A DNA stretch of 64,000 nt, taken from assembly GCA_037013495.1 (NCBI GenBank), contig CM072806.1, positions 7,618,001 to 7,682,000 on the forward strand, written 5' to 3'. The notes beneath the pieces were generated by a model that was not told the origin of the DNA, did not search any database, and saw only the letters and a list, made by a program, of their open reading frames with translations. Made by a program: the position numbers and the translations under genes. Source of the DNA: Hippophae tibetana (lineage: Eukaryota > Streptophyta > Magnoliopsida > Rosales > Elaeagnaceae). Position 1 is the stretch's first letter. Each line of letters opens with the position of its first letter. Below, one piece after another: positions 50,001 through 62,474 of this stretch.

Positions 50001-53000
50001 GTACGAAGAAAATTAAAAAAATATATTAGGAAAAAATAAAAATGAAATCCTTAAAAATTCATTGAAATCTCTTGAATTTAAAGACGTTTAAAAAAAATCT
50101 TAAATAAATATTTTTAAATTTTATAAATTTTATAAAAAAAAAATTAGTTGAATATTTCTAAATCTTAAAATATTTTAAAACTATTTTTAAATTTTAATTT
50201 TTTTTAATTGAATATACCTCTTTTGATGAATTGTGATGTAAATGTTATGCTAATAGTTCGTGAATCGTGATCAACCTTCTAGATTTCACCTGCCAATGGT
50301 TGACGTTTGGATAGTTGCCAAAATGATAACAAACAAGTAAATGGATATATGTTAACATATAATATTATACCAATTCTTTTAAATATGGATTGTTCTTTAA
50401 TTGTAAATCCATTTTATTAAAAACAGGTGGCCATCGTGTGTAACCGAAACAAATTGAGTAACCGAAAAACATGTGAACCCCGTGTGTCTTGTAGCTTTTG
50501 TACACTTGTATAAAATGCATATATGCTCTTCTTTAAATTTGAAAATAATAAATTGCTTGCTAATCGGTGATGATGAAAAAAATATAGTTGGTTAAAAGTA
50601 TCGTTATATATTAATTAAATATAAGCGTTTTGATAGAATTTATAAAAATTATAAATATTTTTATTAATTAAGTTAATATTTTTGGATTGAAAAATAATAT
50701 GTTTCTGATTGACTTTTATATAAGAAAAAAAAGGATAACAATGTTACATTAACTGTTACTACAGTTAACAAAAATTTATTAGTTTTTTGATGAGGTATTA
50801 TAAATCTCTTAATTATTAAAAAATGGATTAAAAGTCTACAACTTCAAAAAGAAAAAAAAGTTAAAAATTGAGCAAGAAAACATAAATGTCTATTTTTTAA
50901 AAATAAATTACAATTTAAAAAATATAAATTTTAAATATGTTTTAACATATAATAATTAATTTAAAAATATATAGCAATTAAACAAATACATGTATGTGTA
51001 TTTAGTTCTCTGCTACTACACTTCATCCTTTACAAGATATCAAAACTTCGATAAATTGATAGGTCAAAAGTTTTGGACCTTTTCTCACAAAAAAAAAAGT
51101 AAATAAATAATATAAATATAATATAATATCTTAAAAATATAAAATGATTAGTTTTTATAAAAGAAAGTAGGCACACTTTGAAGGGTGTTGGAATAATTTA
51201 TTAAACACAATATTACTATAAAGTTTATACAAATAATGAATATTTCTATCCATTAATTTATATTTTTGGGATTGAAAATTACATAATATATGAAATAAAA
51301 GGTATATAGATAAGAATTAATATAATTTTATATAAAAATTAAATGAATCAAAATAAGATTTAACACAAACAATAAAATATAGAAAAATATAAAGAAATAA
51401 AGAAATAAGAAAACAAAGAAAGAATTGTGGCTCATTTTACACAATATTCTTAACATAAATTTTTTTCCACACGTGTTAAATAAAAAAAAGAAAAAAAATG
51501 ATTCTTAGAATATAAAGATTAAATAACAAAATTGAAGCACCAATAAACACGACTCTAATGAACTATTTTATACTTGTACTCTATCATACCAAAATCAAAG
51601 ATTAGAATAATTGAAAAACAAAAACTAATATTGGAGAGGTGATAAAAAATCGAAAGAAGTTAAGAGGTTATTTTCTATCTCTTTTCATTTCAGCTTATCC
51701 AAATATATATAGGTTGAATAAGAAATCAAATGGATACCATCCATTGAAACGCTTAATAATGGATCAGTTTTGTTTCCTTAAATTAGATAATATATTTAAT
51801 CTTTGAGAAAATAATTAAAATAACTCCCTTTAAAATCACATAACATATTTTATATATAATTTATATATTTTTACTATTAAAGAAAAATCTAACACATTAT
51901 TTTATATTAAAATGTCATTAAAATTGAACTATATTAATTTAATCCTATTTAATATTATTGTGATGATATTATGAATATATAATAAATATATGATTTTAGT
52001 CCGTGTACATAAAATCAATCAAAATCACAAATCGATCACATATTTAAATCAAATATATCACATTTTAAATGGTGTATGTTTTAAAGTTCATTTTTCCTTC
52101 TTATCGACTTTCACAAAAGTATTGCCAAAAGAATTGTTTTTCCTTTTATTTGTAAAGGAAATAAGATAGAGTGCCAAATATGCCCCATTTGTTAAGAAAC
52201 TAAAAGAAGGAATGTTCTAATCATTTTAATTTTTTTTTGTGTGTAAAAGAGGAAGTATGGTATGGAAAAAAAAATGCATAAATAGAAGTATAGAACTGCG
52301 TACTCTCATTTTTTTTTAACAAACTAATAATATTAAAGAAAACTTCCGGTCAAGCCCAATAGACTCCACAGTTCACACATTGGGCCGTCTGATCAAGTAA
52401 TCCCATGTGAAGTGGGTTAAAATTGAATGTTCATTTACTTTATTATTATTATTATTAGAGTATATTTTTAATCATATATATATATATATATAATATTGTA
52501 TATTTTTTTATATTAGATTATCTGTGTTGTTTATTTCTTTAAATTAAAAACAATATCATTTAATTCTTTAATTTTGTACAAAAGGGTTAATTAAACACAA
52601 AATATATTATTTTAATAATTTTTATATTAAAATATTATTATTTTTCTATCAAGTAATTACACGCTATTAAAATACGAGTCTTTAATAATAATAATTAATA
52701 TAAAAAAAATTAAAAAAATATTTACTTTTTAATATTTATTTATTAATTACTACTAATTTATTTTAATTTTTTATTATTTTTTTAATTTTTTTAAAATTAA
52801 AATATATATTTAAATAAATTTTTGTTTGAATTTTTTTTTTATTTTTTCTTAAACTATTTCATATTAAATTTTATTTTTATTCTATTAAAGAATCGTATTT
52901 TGATTACTTGATAAAAAATAATAATATTATAAATAAAAAGTTATGAAAATAATATAATATATCCTTAATACGTCTTTTTTACAATATTAAGTAATTAAAT

Positions 53001-53129
53001 GATATTGTTTCTAATTTAAGGGATAAAACAAGATAAATGATCTAATATAAGTGATTTTTATGATAACTCGTATTTTTTTAATTGATAATAATTTTAAATT
53101 TTATTAACTTAAAATATTATATCTATAGA
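44030..53129. other. Long AT-rich intergenic region, no gene supported
   Basis: Spacer DNA with TA runs at 46240-46259 and 52477-52492. GC-richer fragments occur at 45070-45340 (containing GAGACTTTCAGGTT twice), 46660-46810 and 48900-49370. The last includes a TTCTAG/CTAGAA hairpin at about 49336-49353. None encodes a recognisable protein. The frames at 46814-47044 and 48962-49204 start at TTG or contain no domain and are read as chance. Confidence 0.5.
46930..47690. repeat. Dispersed AT-rich repeat, copy 2 (compare 2395-2990)
   Basis: Shares with copy 1 the pyrimidine-rich middle (CTTTTACTTTTCTATCC) and the purine stretch GAGAATGAGAAAGATAGAAA, followed by a GATTAAAATA block and TTTTTAATCAAATA. 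The relation is by eye and the ends are unclear. Confidence 0.35.
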
Positions 53130-53235
53130 AAAAAAAAATAACTCTACACAAAAGAGCTCCCTAGTTTGTATTATTTTCTTCATGTTTTCATTACAATTGT
53201 ATACCAATTTATAATGAAATTTTACTCATTCAATT

Positions 53236-53460
53236 ACTCTTTAAATTAAGCATTCCTTGATTTACTCCTTGAATTAAGGATTCTTTATTTTACTCCTTGA
53301 ATTAAGGATTCCTTGTTTTATTCCTTGAATTAAAGATTCCTTGTTTTACTCCTTGTTTTATTCCTTAAATTAAGCTCCTTGTTTTATTCCTTGAATTAAG
53401 ATCTTTGTTTTATTCCTTAAATTAAGATCTTTGTTTTATTCTTTAAATTAAGGATTAATA
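53236..53460 (-). repeat. Tandem repeat array in the copia LTR (U3)
   Basis: Seven to eight units of roughly 22-33 bp built on TCCTTGTTTTATTCCTTGAA and AATTAAGGAT words (plus-strand reading), with variable length. U3 arrays often hold enhancer-like binding sites. It ends just at the LTR start near 53466. Confidence 0.85.
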
Positions 53461-53466
53461 TCCAAT

Positions 53467-53478
53467 ACTCCCCCTCAA
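53467..53478 (-). promoter_or_regulatory. Polypurine tract of the copia element
   Basis: CTTGAGGGGGAG on the minus strand directly precedes the LTR and directly follows the RNase H reading frame, the place where plus-strand DNA synthesis is primed in this family. Confidence 0.75.
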
Positions 53479-56400
53479 GCTGGATCCAAACAAGCTTGAT
53501 CCAGAAGGTTTTTGGATCCAAGCTTGGACAAAAGTCGTTGAAACTGATGAGAAGCCAAGGGCTTGGTGAAGATGTCAGCCAATTGGTCGAAACTTCTTGT
53601 ATAATGTGTCTGAATCACTTGTGATTGAACTTGTTCACCAACATAATGACAATCAACTTCAATGTGTTTTGTCCTCTCGTGAAACACTGAGTTTGATGCT
53701 ATATGCATGGCTTCCTGATTGTCACAAAATAAGGACATAAGAAGAGTTGTAGGAACACCTAAATCACACAAAAGACCTTTAAGCCATATCAACTCACACG
53801 CAGTTGAAGCCATTGCACGATACTCAACTTCGGCACTTGATCTGGCGATGACAATTTTCTTCTTACTCTTCCATGTGACCAATTTCCACCGATAAATGTA
53901 CAGTAGCCAGTGGTGGACTTGCGATCGATTGCATTCCCTGCCCAATCAGCATCACAATACCCCATGATTTGTGTGTTGTCATTCTTCTTCATGATGATAC
54001 CACGACCTACTGATCCTTTTAAGTAGCGTAAGATCCTTTTAACAAGGGTCAAATGCTCAAGTGTCGGGGAGTGCATGAATTGGCTCACAATACTTACAGA
54101 ATATGTGATGTCAGGTCTGGTGATTGTTAGGTAGATCAACTTACCAACTAGTCATTAGTAATAACTTATATCCGTGAGTGGTGTGCCCTTTAAGCTAGGT
54201 TTGAGCTTGCTGTCAAGAGGGGTAATGGCTGGTTTAGCATCGCTCATGTTAGCTTCCTTGAGAAAATCTAGGACATATTTTCTTTGGTTAAGAAAGAGTC
54301 CCTTGTGCGAGGTTGCCATTTCTATACCAAGAAAATACTTCAATATCCCAAGGTCTTTAATTGCAAACCTTTGTGTGAGGGACTGTTTGAGGTTGAAAAT
54401 CTCGTCAACATTATCACTTGTAATTATCAGATCATCTACATAAATCAGCACACCCAATTTTCCCATAGCTCATGTGCCAACAAATAGTGAGGAATCGGCA
54501 TTGCTGCTTTTGAAACCAACACTAGTGAGAACTGAGCTTAGCTTGGCATACCAAGCTCGTGGGGACTGTTTCAAACCATAAATGGATTTGTGCAATTTGT
54601 ACACTAAATCCAGTTCATTGCTTTGAGGATGCCCGAGTGGCAATTTCATATAGACTTTTTCTTTGAGATCACCATGCAAGAATGCATTCTTCACATCCAT
54701 TTGGTACATGGACCACCCCTTATTTACAACCATAGATAGTAGCACTCTTACTGTGTTCATTTTTGCAACAGGTGCAAATGTTTCTTTGTAATCCACCTCA
54801 AATTTTTGAGTGAATCCCCGAGCCACCAATCTTGCATTATTCCTCTCAATTGACCCATCTGACTTGAATTTGAGCTTATAGATCTATTTGCAACCCACAA
54901 CTTTCTTGTCTTTTGGAAGTTTGGTGATGCTCCATGTGTTGTGTTGATCTAGGGCTTTAAGTTCTTCTTGCATGGCTTCCTTCCACACATCTTGACTGTT
55001 GGCCTCATGAAAGTTTTGAGACTCACTGTAACTCGATATAGTGCTGAGGAATACGGCATGGGCTGGTGTCACTCTCTTATATGACACATAATTTGAGATG
55101 ATATGTGTGGGTTTGTAGGTGACAAAGTCTTGAAGTCTTGTGGGAGGTTGCCTAACACGCATTGGATTACGTCGTGGAGCAGGAGGAGTTATCTCATACT
55201 CGTTCACATCTTGTACCATATTGTGAGGATCATCTTGATTATCACCATCTTCATGCAGTGTACCATTAAGATGAGACCCTTCATTGTTACTTTCAGTGAG
55301 AGATGCATCAATGTTGACATGGCTGGGATCTTGTTGTTATGGAGCCTCAAGTTTGATTCTTGGTCATGGAAACACATCCAAGATGCCATCCTTTAGACTT
55401 GTGATTTCATGTGACTTGCTGAAAAAAGTGTTAGTTTCATAAAATCGAACATCTTTAGACATAATTAATCTCCTATGTTGGGGATCATAACATTTATATC
55501 CCTTTTGTGTAGATGAATAACCAAGAAAAATACATTTAGTAGCTCTAGGAACCAATTTATCTCGATGATGAGATTGAATATGTACAAAACAGATGCAGCC
55601 AAAGACTCTAAGGTGTGAGAGGTTAATTTTCTTTCCTTTCATGACCTCTAGGGGAGACTTGAAATCCAAACTCAACTCGGTAATCTATTGATGATGTAAA
55701 CAGCTACCATAACCCCTTAGGACCAAAATCTCTTTGGTACATTCATTTGTAGCATTAATGCTCTAGTTTTTTTAAGTAAGTCCCAATTTTTGCGTTCAGT
55801 TACACCATTTTGTTGAGGTGTGCCAACACAACTTGTTTGATGCATAATGCCATGAATGCTCAAATATTGTTTCATGATATGGGACATGTATTCGGTGTCA
55901 TTGTTAGACCTTAAGGTTTGAATTTTAGAGGAGAAGTGATTTTTAACAAGGTTATGAAAGTCCTTAAATACTTCCATAACTTCATTCTTAGACTTTAAAA
56001 TATATAACCGTGTGACTCGAGAGAAATCATCAATAAAAATCACAAAATACTTATAACCATCAAAAGATTCATTAGTTGGTCCACATACATCTGAATGAAC
56101 TAGTTCAAAACACTTACTAGCCCTAGACAAGGAAGAATTAAAAGGAAATCTAATGGCCTTAGACAAGTGGCAAGTTTCACATGCAATTGCATCATTTCCT
56201 AAGTTTAGAAATAAAGTTGACAAAATTGGTGGAGAAGGGTGAGCTAAACGTTGATGCCACAATTGATTATCTTGGATATGGTTAAACTTGGCTTGAAACC
56301 CTCTAGGATTACTCTTGGATATTTAATAGAGACCATCTAAGTAAAACCCTTCACCAATCATCTTTTTGGTGGCACAATCCTGAAAAATGACATTGTGAGG

Positions 56401-57696
56401 AGAAAAAATGGCTAAGTAATTTAAGGTATTTGTGATTTTCCTACAAATAGAAGTTGGAAGGGAAAGGAAGGTACATATAAAACCGTCGACTCGATTTCAT
56501 CTGACATTAATTTTATTTTTTCCTTTCCTAAAACCTTTACATTCTCACCATTTGCAATTGAAACTTGAGAAGGATTTGCTAATTTTTCAAACTTGTGAGA
56601 CTTTGACACATGGTTTTTCATATGATCTGTGGCACCTGAATCTACAACCCAAAAATCACGCAACATATTTATTTTAAGAGCAGTTTTAAAGGCTTTTATG
56701 ATACCTTGCATGTCCTCTTGTGGTATGAGTTTTGTATCTGCCAAGAAACCCGCAAACTTGCCTAGCTATGCTGTCGAGTTTCCTTCTTCTATGCTATCCA
56801 CACAATCAATTATTGCTCCTTCTGTCTTGCTTTGAAGATATAACATAAACTCATTCATGAGTTCAGCTGGATTCGCTGTGAAGTTCTTGAATGGATCAGA
56901 CCCATTAGAGGTACAGAAAAAAGCATGATTTGCATGGTGTGCAGTACGATTCACTTTCTGTAAACCCTTATCCTTTATAAAATCAGGTTTTAATTTTGGA
57001 TGTAGAATCCAACATGTGTCCTTAACATGGCCCGTATAGTTGCAGTGTTGACACTTCAAGTTTGGATACTTCCCTTTGTACTTCCTCTCGTTGGTTAGAT
57101 AGGCTCTTGTCTCAAGTGCACTAGTCATTGTACCCTTTTTCATGACTTTCCTCCTTACTTCTTCACGTTATATTGTCGCACATACATTGGTAAAGGAAGG
57201 AAGTTCAGTATTCATGAGTATGTGGCATCGTATATCTTCATATGTTGAATCGAGACTGGATAGAAGTTGAAATATCTTATCTTCTTCCGCTTTCTTTCGT
57301 AGCAGAGCTATATCAGTTGTATGAGGATGATATATTTTCAACTCATTCCACATGCTTTTCATTCTTCCTAAGAGTTATACAAAAGGCTTGTCATCTTGTT
57401 ACAGATCTGAGATGTCCTTCTTTAATTGAAAAACTCGTGCAACATTGTTTTGACTACCATACATTTCCTTGACCGTCTCCTATGGAATTTAGGAGTTATG
57501 ACATAACCAATTGATCCTTACTAAACCAGGATTCATAGGTTAGTGAGGAAACATCAGGTACTTCGATGCTTCCATTTATGAACCTCAACTTGAACCTTTT
57601 ACCTAGAGCCAAAGACACTGCTCTTGACCAAGGTAAGTAATTAAACTCATTCAACAAGATTGAGCTTAATCTTTGATTTGGGTTGACATCTATCAT
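53475..57696 (-). pseudogene. Copia gag-pol polyprotein, disabled
   Basis: Gag UBN2-like start (NYLPWSRAVSLALGKRFKL, 57696-57496) and a second gag piece (57362-57168). A CCHC zinc knuckle follows (CQHCNYTGHVKDTC, about 57040). The protease active site WVVDSGATDHM is near 56650. The integrase zinc finger (WHQRLAHPS, CETC) and core are in 56262-55717; the second catalytic Asp region reads TLRSNNDTEY where the family has an aspartate, so an essential residue is altered. Reverse transcriptase includes QMDVKNAFLHGDL near 54710 and YVDD near 54442-54431. RNase H is split by a frameshift near 53880. Stops occur, among others, between 57496 and 57362, near 55717-55675, at about 54890 (Trp to stop) and near 54469. 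It cannot make a full polyprotein. Confidence 0.9.
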
Positions 57697-57779
57697 GGGT
57701 TTTTCGTTGATATCTAATTATCATTATTCTAGTATTATAAAATATGTTAGTATTTTTGGTTTTATTATTTGTCCAAATT

Positions 57780-58480
57780 CCTTAAAAAAATTCTATTTTT
57801 ATAAATTTATTTTGTCCATATATTAAACTATTGTAACTATTTGTTAAAGAATATGATACTAGTTAATGTATTTAAAAATGGATGATCTACTTCTTTCATT
57901 AATTCTTTCCTTTCAAATTCATAAGTTAGACTTAATAACTAGTTTAAGTTATTATCACAGATATTAACAAAAAATCTAGGATATGTTGTAAATTTTATCT
58001 TTTGGCATTCCAAGTTCTCATAGATCATTCCTATAAAGTATTTTTCCTATTTATTATTATTTTATCTAGTAATATTATTTTTATTAGTATATCTATTCTT
58101 TCTCTTAAATGAACTTTTATTAATATTTGAATTTCTTCCTAAATGGATATATCCAATTTTTTATTTATCTTTATAGAAAATTTTGGATAGCTTGTTTAAT
58201 ATAGTTTATTTATAAATTAATGATATATTTTACCTTTATTTTACATCTGTAATCTTAATCCTCATTTATTTTTTACTTATGCTATTATAAATTGTTTTTC
58301 CTAGGAAAAAATTTTCTTAACAAGAATGATGAGTCTTTAAATCTATCTACTTCTTTAAGATTTAATTTTGTTTTTTAAATTTCTTCAAATTTTTTTTTAC
58401 TTATTACAATTTCCCATGAAAACATCCTCAGATGTCTTCTTTTTCTATGTTTATTATTTCTTGGTTTATTTTTTCTTCTT
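57780..58480 (-). pseudogene. Endogenous pararetrovirus-like relic (caulimovirid movement-protein-like), tentative
   Basis: The minus strand directly beyond the copia gag end translates, in pieces separated by stops and frame changes, into segments reminiscent of the Caulimoviridae movement protein. At 58400-58295 there is LKEVDRFKDSSFLLRKFFP, at about 58158 IGYIHLGRNS, and at about 58038-57900 GMIYENLECQKIKF, TYPRFFVNICDNNL and LSLTYEFERKELM. The order is N- to C-terminal and the IG-IHLG core followed by a YP-F and YEFER segment fits the movement-protein core. These proteins enlarge plasmodesmata for virus spread. It has many stops and is non-functional. No other viral domain was found. Family assignment is from recall, not a search. 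Confidence 0.5.
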
Positions 58481-60150
58481 TTATTTTAAGAATGTTATTA
58501 TTTACTTCAATTAGATTTAACTTTATTTATATTTCAGAGGTATTTTTAAAATTTTAAAATATTAAAGATATTTTTAAAAATACCTCAAAACTTGAGAATA
58601 TTTATGATATTAATCCCAAATCTAACAATAAAAATACATCTATAAAATCTGAAACTGAGAACCATATGTTGTACATAGATATGTAACAAATTCAGTTCAC
58701 ACTGTTTGCTCGTTGATTCTTAAATTAATTTAAAGGCAAAGTATAGCTTCCAAACCATCATTCCTAGAGTTAATTTTATGGTGAAAATTCTAATGTAAAT
58801 TCACGAAGCAAACTCGTTCCCACATTAAGCAATCCTTTTTCCTGAATATTCTTTAGTGAATAACATAAGTTTTCTTGACCATCGTCGTTGCTTATTTGAT
58901 TATGCTATTAGAAATTACTTCATAGATAACTTACTTATAAATATATTAAATTAAATTGTATTAAATTATATTATAATTAATATGTTTAATGTTTAGTGAC
59001 AAACTGTATCATATAATTTGAAAAAATCAATTATAAATATTTTAATAAAATAATTTATATTTAAGATAATTTTTTATTATAAAATTTATTTAAATCTATA
59101 TTTCATTTATTTTTATTATATTTTAAAATAAAAGAAATATTATTTTTAGTTTGAGATGGAAAAAAAAATCAAAACACATAATTTTATAATTTAAAATCTA
59201 GATATATAAGTTAAGTTTTCTATACAATTTAGACACACAAATCTTGATCATACTAAATTTTTACATAATAGTAATATTTTTATACTAGACGATACAGTCT
59301 GATTTTACAGCCAAACACATGATTGTACAAAAATTATATAATTAAAATCTTTAATATTATGTAACAAACATGTCATTAGTGATTTTATTTGCGTATTATA
59401 AAATATATAATTTATTGTAAAAAACTATATAACTGCAAAATATGTGTGAAAATAATAAGAATTAATGTAATAATAGTTAATCGTGAAAAATAAAAACTAT
59501 TAAATATATGCAATTTTACAAGTGCCATTAGAAAAATGAAAATGTCCTTAGTTAATTGAAATTAAAAACAATGAAGAATTTAAATACATAATCAATTATA
59601 ACATATAAACATTTTTTTTGGATTATTTTGGTATTAGTATTGATAATATTCAATTCTATTAATGATTTTTTTTGCATGGATTATTTCAATATATAAGTGT
59701 AGTCGTGTGAATGAGCTTCATATAGATTACATGTATTTTTTTTACCATAATACCATTTTTCTTCAATGAAAAATAATATGTGTATGTTTAATATTAGAGA
59801 TATAGAAAAAAAACATGATGAAACAAAAATGAAAATATACTTAAATTGTATAATAGTAATTTTATGCGAGAATATGACAACTTAGATCAAAAATTTAAAT
59901 GGATTTTATATTAAATTTGTGGTTAGTTTTATTATGTAATTTACGATTAAAAATCTAAATAAATATGAGATTGATTTGTGAGAGATGTGTATAACTCTAC
60001 ACTCTCACTATAAACTTAAGTACGAATTTTATTCCAATACTGTTTTTTTATTTAATAAAAAAAATGAGATTTAATGGTTCTTATTATATTTAAAAAAAGA
60101 GTGTGAACCTAGTTTTCATAGAACATATGTATACGTCTTTACCATATATA
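58481..60150. other. AT-rich spacer, no gene supported
   Basis: Low-complexity DNA with no frame of coding character. The region 58480-58870 is slightly richer in GC and could still belong to the viral relic, but its translation is not recognisable. Confidence 0.5.
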
Positions 60151-60269
60151 CCTTTATATATATATAAAGGTATGTTTCCTCCAATATTTGTATACGTATC
60201 TGGTTGACACGGTTGAGTATTACTCTTTCTTATTTCATTTTATTCTATATATCCTCTTCCAATGCAAGC

Positions 60270-60746
60270 ATGAATAATTTACTTTTGAAATTATTTCAAA
60301 CATCTACATTTCATCAAATTATTTTCAAGCCAAATAACGAAACAATAATTCTTCATCTATCTAACCCTGCAATAAATCCATTTGAAGCCTATATATATAT
60401 CCTATACTTAAGATTGAGAAAGTTTTATAATCTGTTTACAGATAACAAGTCATCAAGCACTGGGGCAATGTTCAATAGCTGGAGGGGCTGCACCAACAGG
60501 TTGTGGCAACAAAAACACGATGACGCCCAAAATGAGACCCCATTAGGGACATCAAGTACAAGTAGCATTGGTTCTACTGGGTGGAAAATAGCAGCAGAAG
60601 CAATGGTCGGGTGGCTATTTCGCAACGTGGCGACGGTCTTCTTTTCTTCGTTGCAACGATTATCTTGCATTAACGTCGATACTAAAGACGATGATCATGA
60701 TGACGATGCACTTAGGAGGGAACCGGGGTCAGGGAGCCACACTTAG
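60270..60746 (+). CDS. Hypothetical small protein (orphan ORF)
   Basis: I do not recognise this ORF of 158 codons from ATG 60270. A TATA-like TATATATATAAAGG lies near 60158. A four-codon uORF (60262-60273) ends in the TGA that overlaps this ATG. The first ~65 codons are AT-rich and may be chance. From an ATG at 60468 on, the composition becomes GC-richer and protein-like: MFNSWRGCTNRLWQQ, a Ser/Thr/Gly stretch, the amphipathic GWKIAAEAMVGWLFRNVATV, then an Asp/His run and a basic C-terminus RREPGSGSHT. The real start could be 60468 (92 residues). The stop TAG is followed at once by GTGAGA, a possible splice donor. It could be a small gene, an exon of a larger one or a non-coding island. The antisense frame at 60425-60670 is taken as its shadow. 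Confidence 0.35.
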   Translation: MNNLLLKLFQTSTFHQIIFKPNNETIILHLSNPAINPFEAYIYILYLRLRKFYNLFTDNKSSSTGAMFNSWRGCTNRLWQQKHDDAQNETPLGTSSTSSIGSTGWKIAAEAMVGWLFRNVATVFFSSLQRLSCINVDTKDDDHDDDALRREPGSGSHT

Positions 60747-62470
60747 GTGAGAGAGAGCACTATCTCCTTAAATTATTCAATAAAGATTTTTTTACTGTAT
60801 TTATAAATAAATCTTTTTATTTTACAAAATATACGTAAGAATATCTTTTCTGATTTTATTATTTGAATATTATTTTTTTTACCTTTGTTATACTAGTTAT
60901 TCATTTACATTCTCATTAATGTTTTCACTTTTACTCTATTATTATACAATTTTTATTAATTAGATGAGATAAATATTTAATATATTCTCATAAATTTTAC
61001 AAAAAATTATCAAATAACATCTAAAACTTATAAATAATAATAATAATAATAATATTGAGTGGTTCAATTAAACAAAATTCAATATTGAATTAATTCAATC
61101 CAACAAAATTTATCATTGAATAATTTAAATGGTCATAATTATCTTAAACTACCTCTAATTGTGCAAATTTTAATATGAAATAACGTGTACAAATTTTTTA
61201 ATAGCAAAAATATATTAATTATGTGAGATTTTATTTTTTTAGTTAAAAGTTTTAAATATATAATTTATTGTTTTTTTTAATTCACTAGTTTAATTTTTTT
61301 AGCATTTTTTTTTTAAAATAATGTATTTTATCTCACATATAATTATATAAATATTTCTTATTATTTATACCATACAATATTGATCTTATATATTTTCTTT
61401 CACATACTTAATTGTTTTTACATATTTATTATATTTTATGTTTTTTTTTTTTTTTGCATATATTAAGCTACGTTATTTAGCTTGATTATAACTTAATTTA
61501 TGTAATTTTGAGTTTTTATTTTAATTGAGTAAAAATAAGCATTTGACATATAACACTTATGATGTAATATTCAAAAATATTAAAATTTATAAATTTTTAA
61601 AATATTAATCATGATATTTTTTATATTATTTTATAATAACTGGATTAAAAAATTTATAAATTTTACTATAATCATTTTTATTATTAAATTTCGAAGTATT
61701 ATCACGCATTAACATTAATATTGAGTACGTCGGGTAATTGTTAATAATAATAAAATAAGTTAACAAGAAGAATGTTTTGAGTGCAAGATGTATGATTAAT
61801 TTGCTAGTGTGTTTGCACGTAAACAATTGTACCTTCATATCACGTTAGGATATGGTAAATAGCTATCATCCACTATCTCAGTATTTAATTTTGGATTATT
61901 TTTGTAGTAATCACACATTAAAAAAATGGATCTTGACCCCAAAAGATAACAAAGAAATATTTAGAGTGAGAATCATTGGTAAAAAATCTTAGCTCTTCTT
62001 TTTTAATAAATATTTACATACACTCTTATACTTATACTATATGAATTCAAACCTACCGTTAAAAAAGTGTAATTTTTTGAGCAATCAAATTTAACATAAC
62101 ATGAAGAAAAGGAATTATGATATTTTCAAATTGTGAAATCTTTTAAGCTTTTTATTTAATCTTATTTTATCTCTCTTTTTTCCATCTTTTCTTTCTCTTA
62201 TTTCTTTTCTCTAAACTTTTTTATAATAATTAATTTACTAATATTATAAAACTTCGTATCTTAATTTACATAAAGAATATTTTCATTCTTTTTCTTTCCT
62301 TTTTTATTTGATTTATAATTAATAATAATTAATTATCATTTGACAAATAATATTTTACTTGAAAATTGATTTCAATTTTTCTTCCTAACATTAATCAATC
62401 TCATTATTTTTTAGGTCTTGTTATTCTTGTAGGTTAATTGAATCTAAACATAGTTTCAATTTTTTGATAG
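60747..62470. other. AT-rich spacer, no gene supported
   Basis: Contains a short (TAA)n run at 61034-61053 and a T-rich tract near 61440. The minus frame at 61626-61838 is low-complexity and not called. Confidence 0.5.
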
Positions 62471-62474
62471 TTAC

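Larger units (their letters stand above)
53130..57696 (-). mobile_element. Ty1/copia retrotransposon, nearly full-length but broken
   Basis: Reading right to left it contains gag (from 57696), protease, integrase, reverse transcriptase and RNase H, the copia order. A polypurine tract (CTTGAGGGGGAG) lies at about 53467-53478, then the 3' LTR down to about 53130. The LTR begins TATTGGATATTAATCC, probably from an original TGTTGG. No matching 5' LTR or primer-binding site was found beyond 57696. The sequence there is a different element, so the copy is 5' truncated. The 3' LTR left boundary is a guess. Confidence 0.85.

Noticed and set aside
53236..53460. CRISPR-like spaced repeats
   Set aside because: Units are contiguous and variable with no unique spacers, and the array lies in a retrotransposon LTR of a plant genome.
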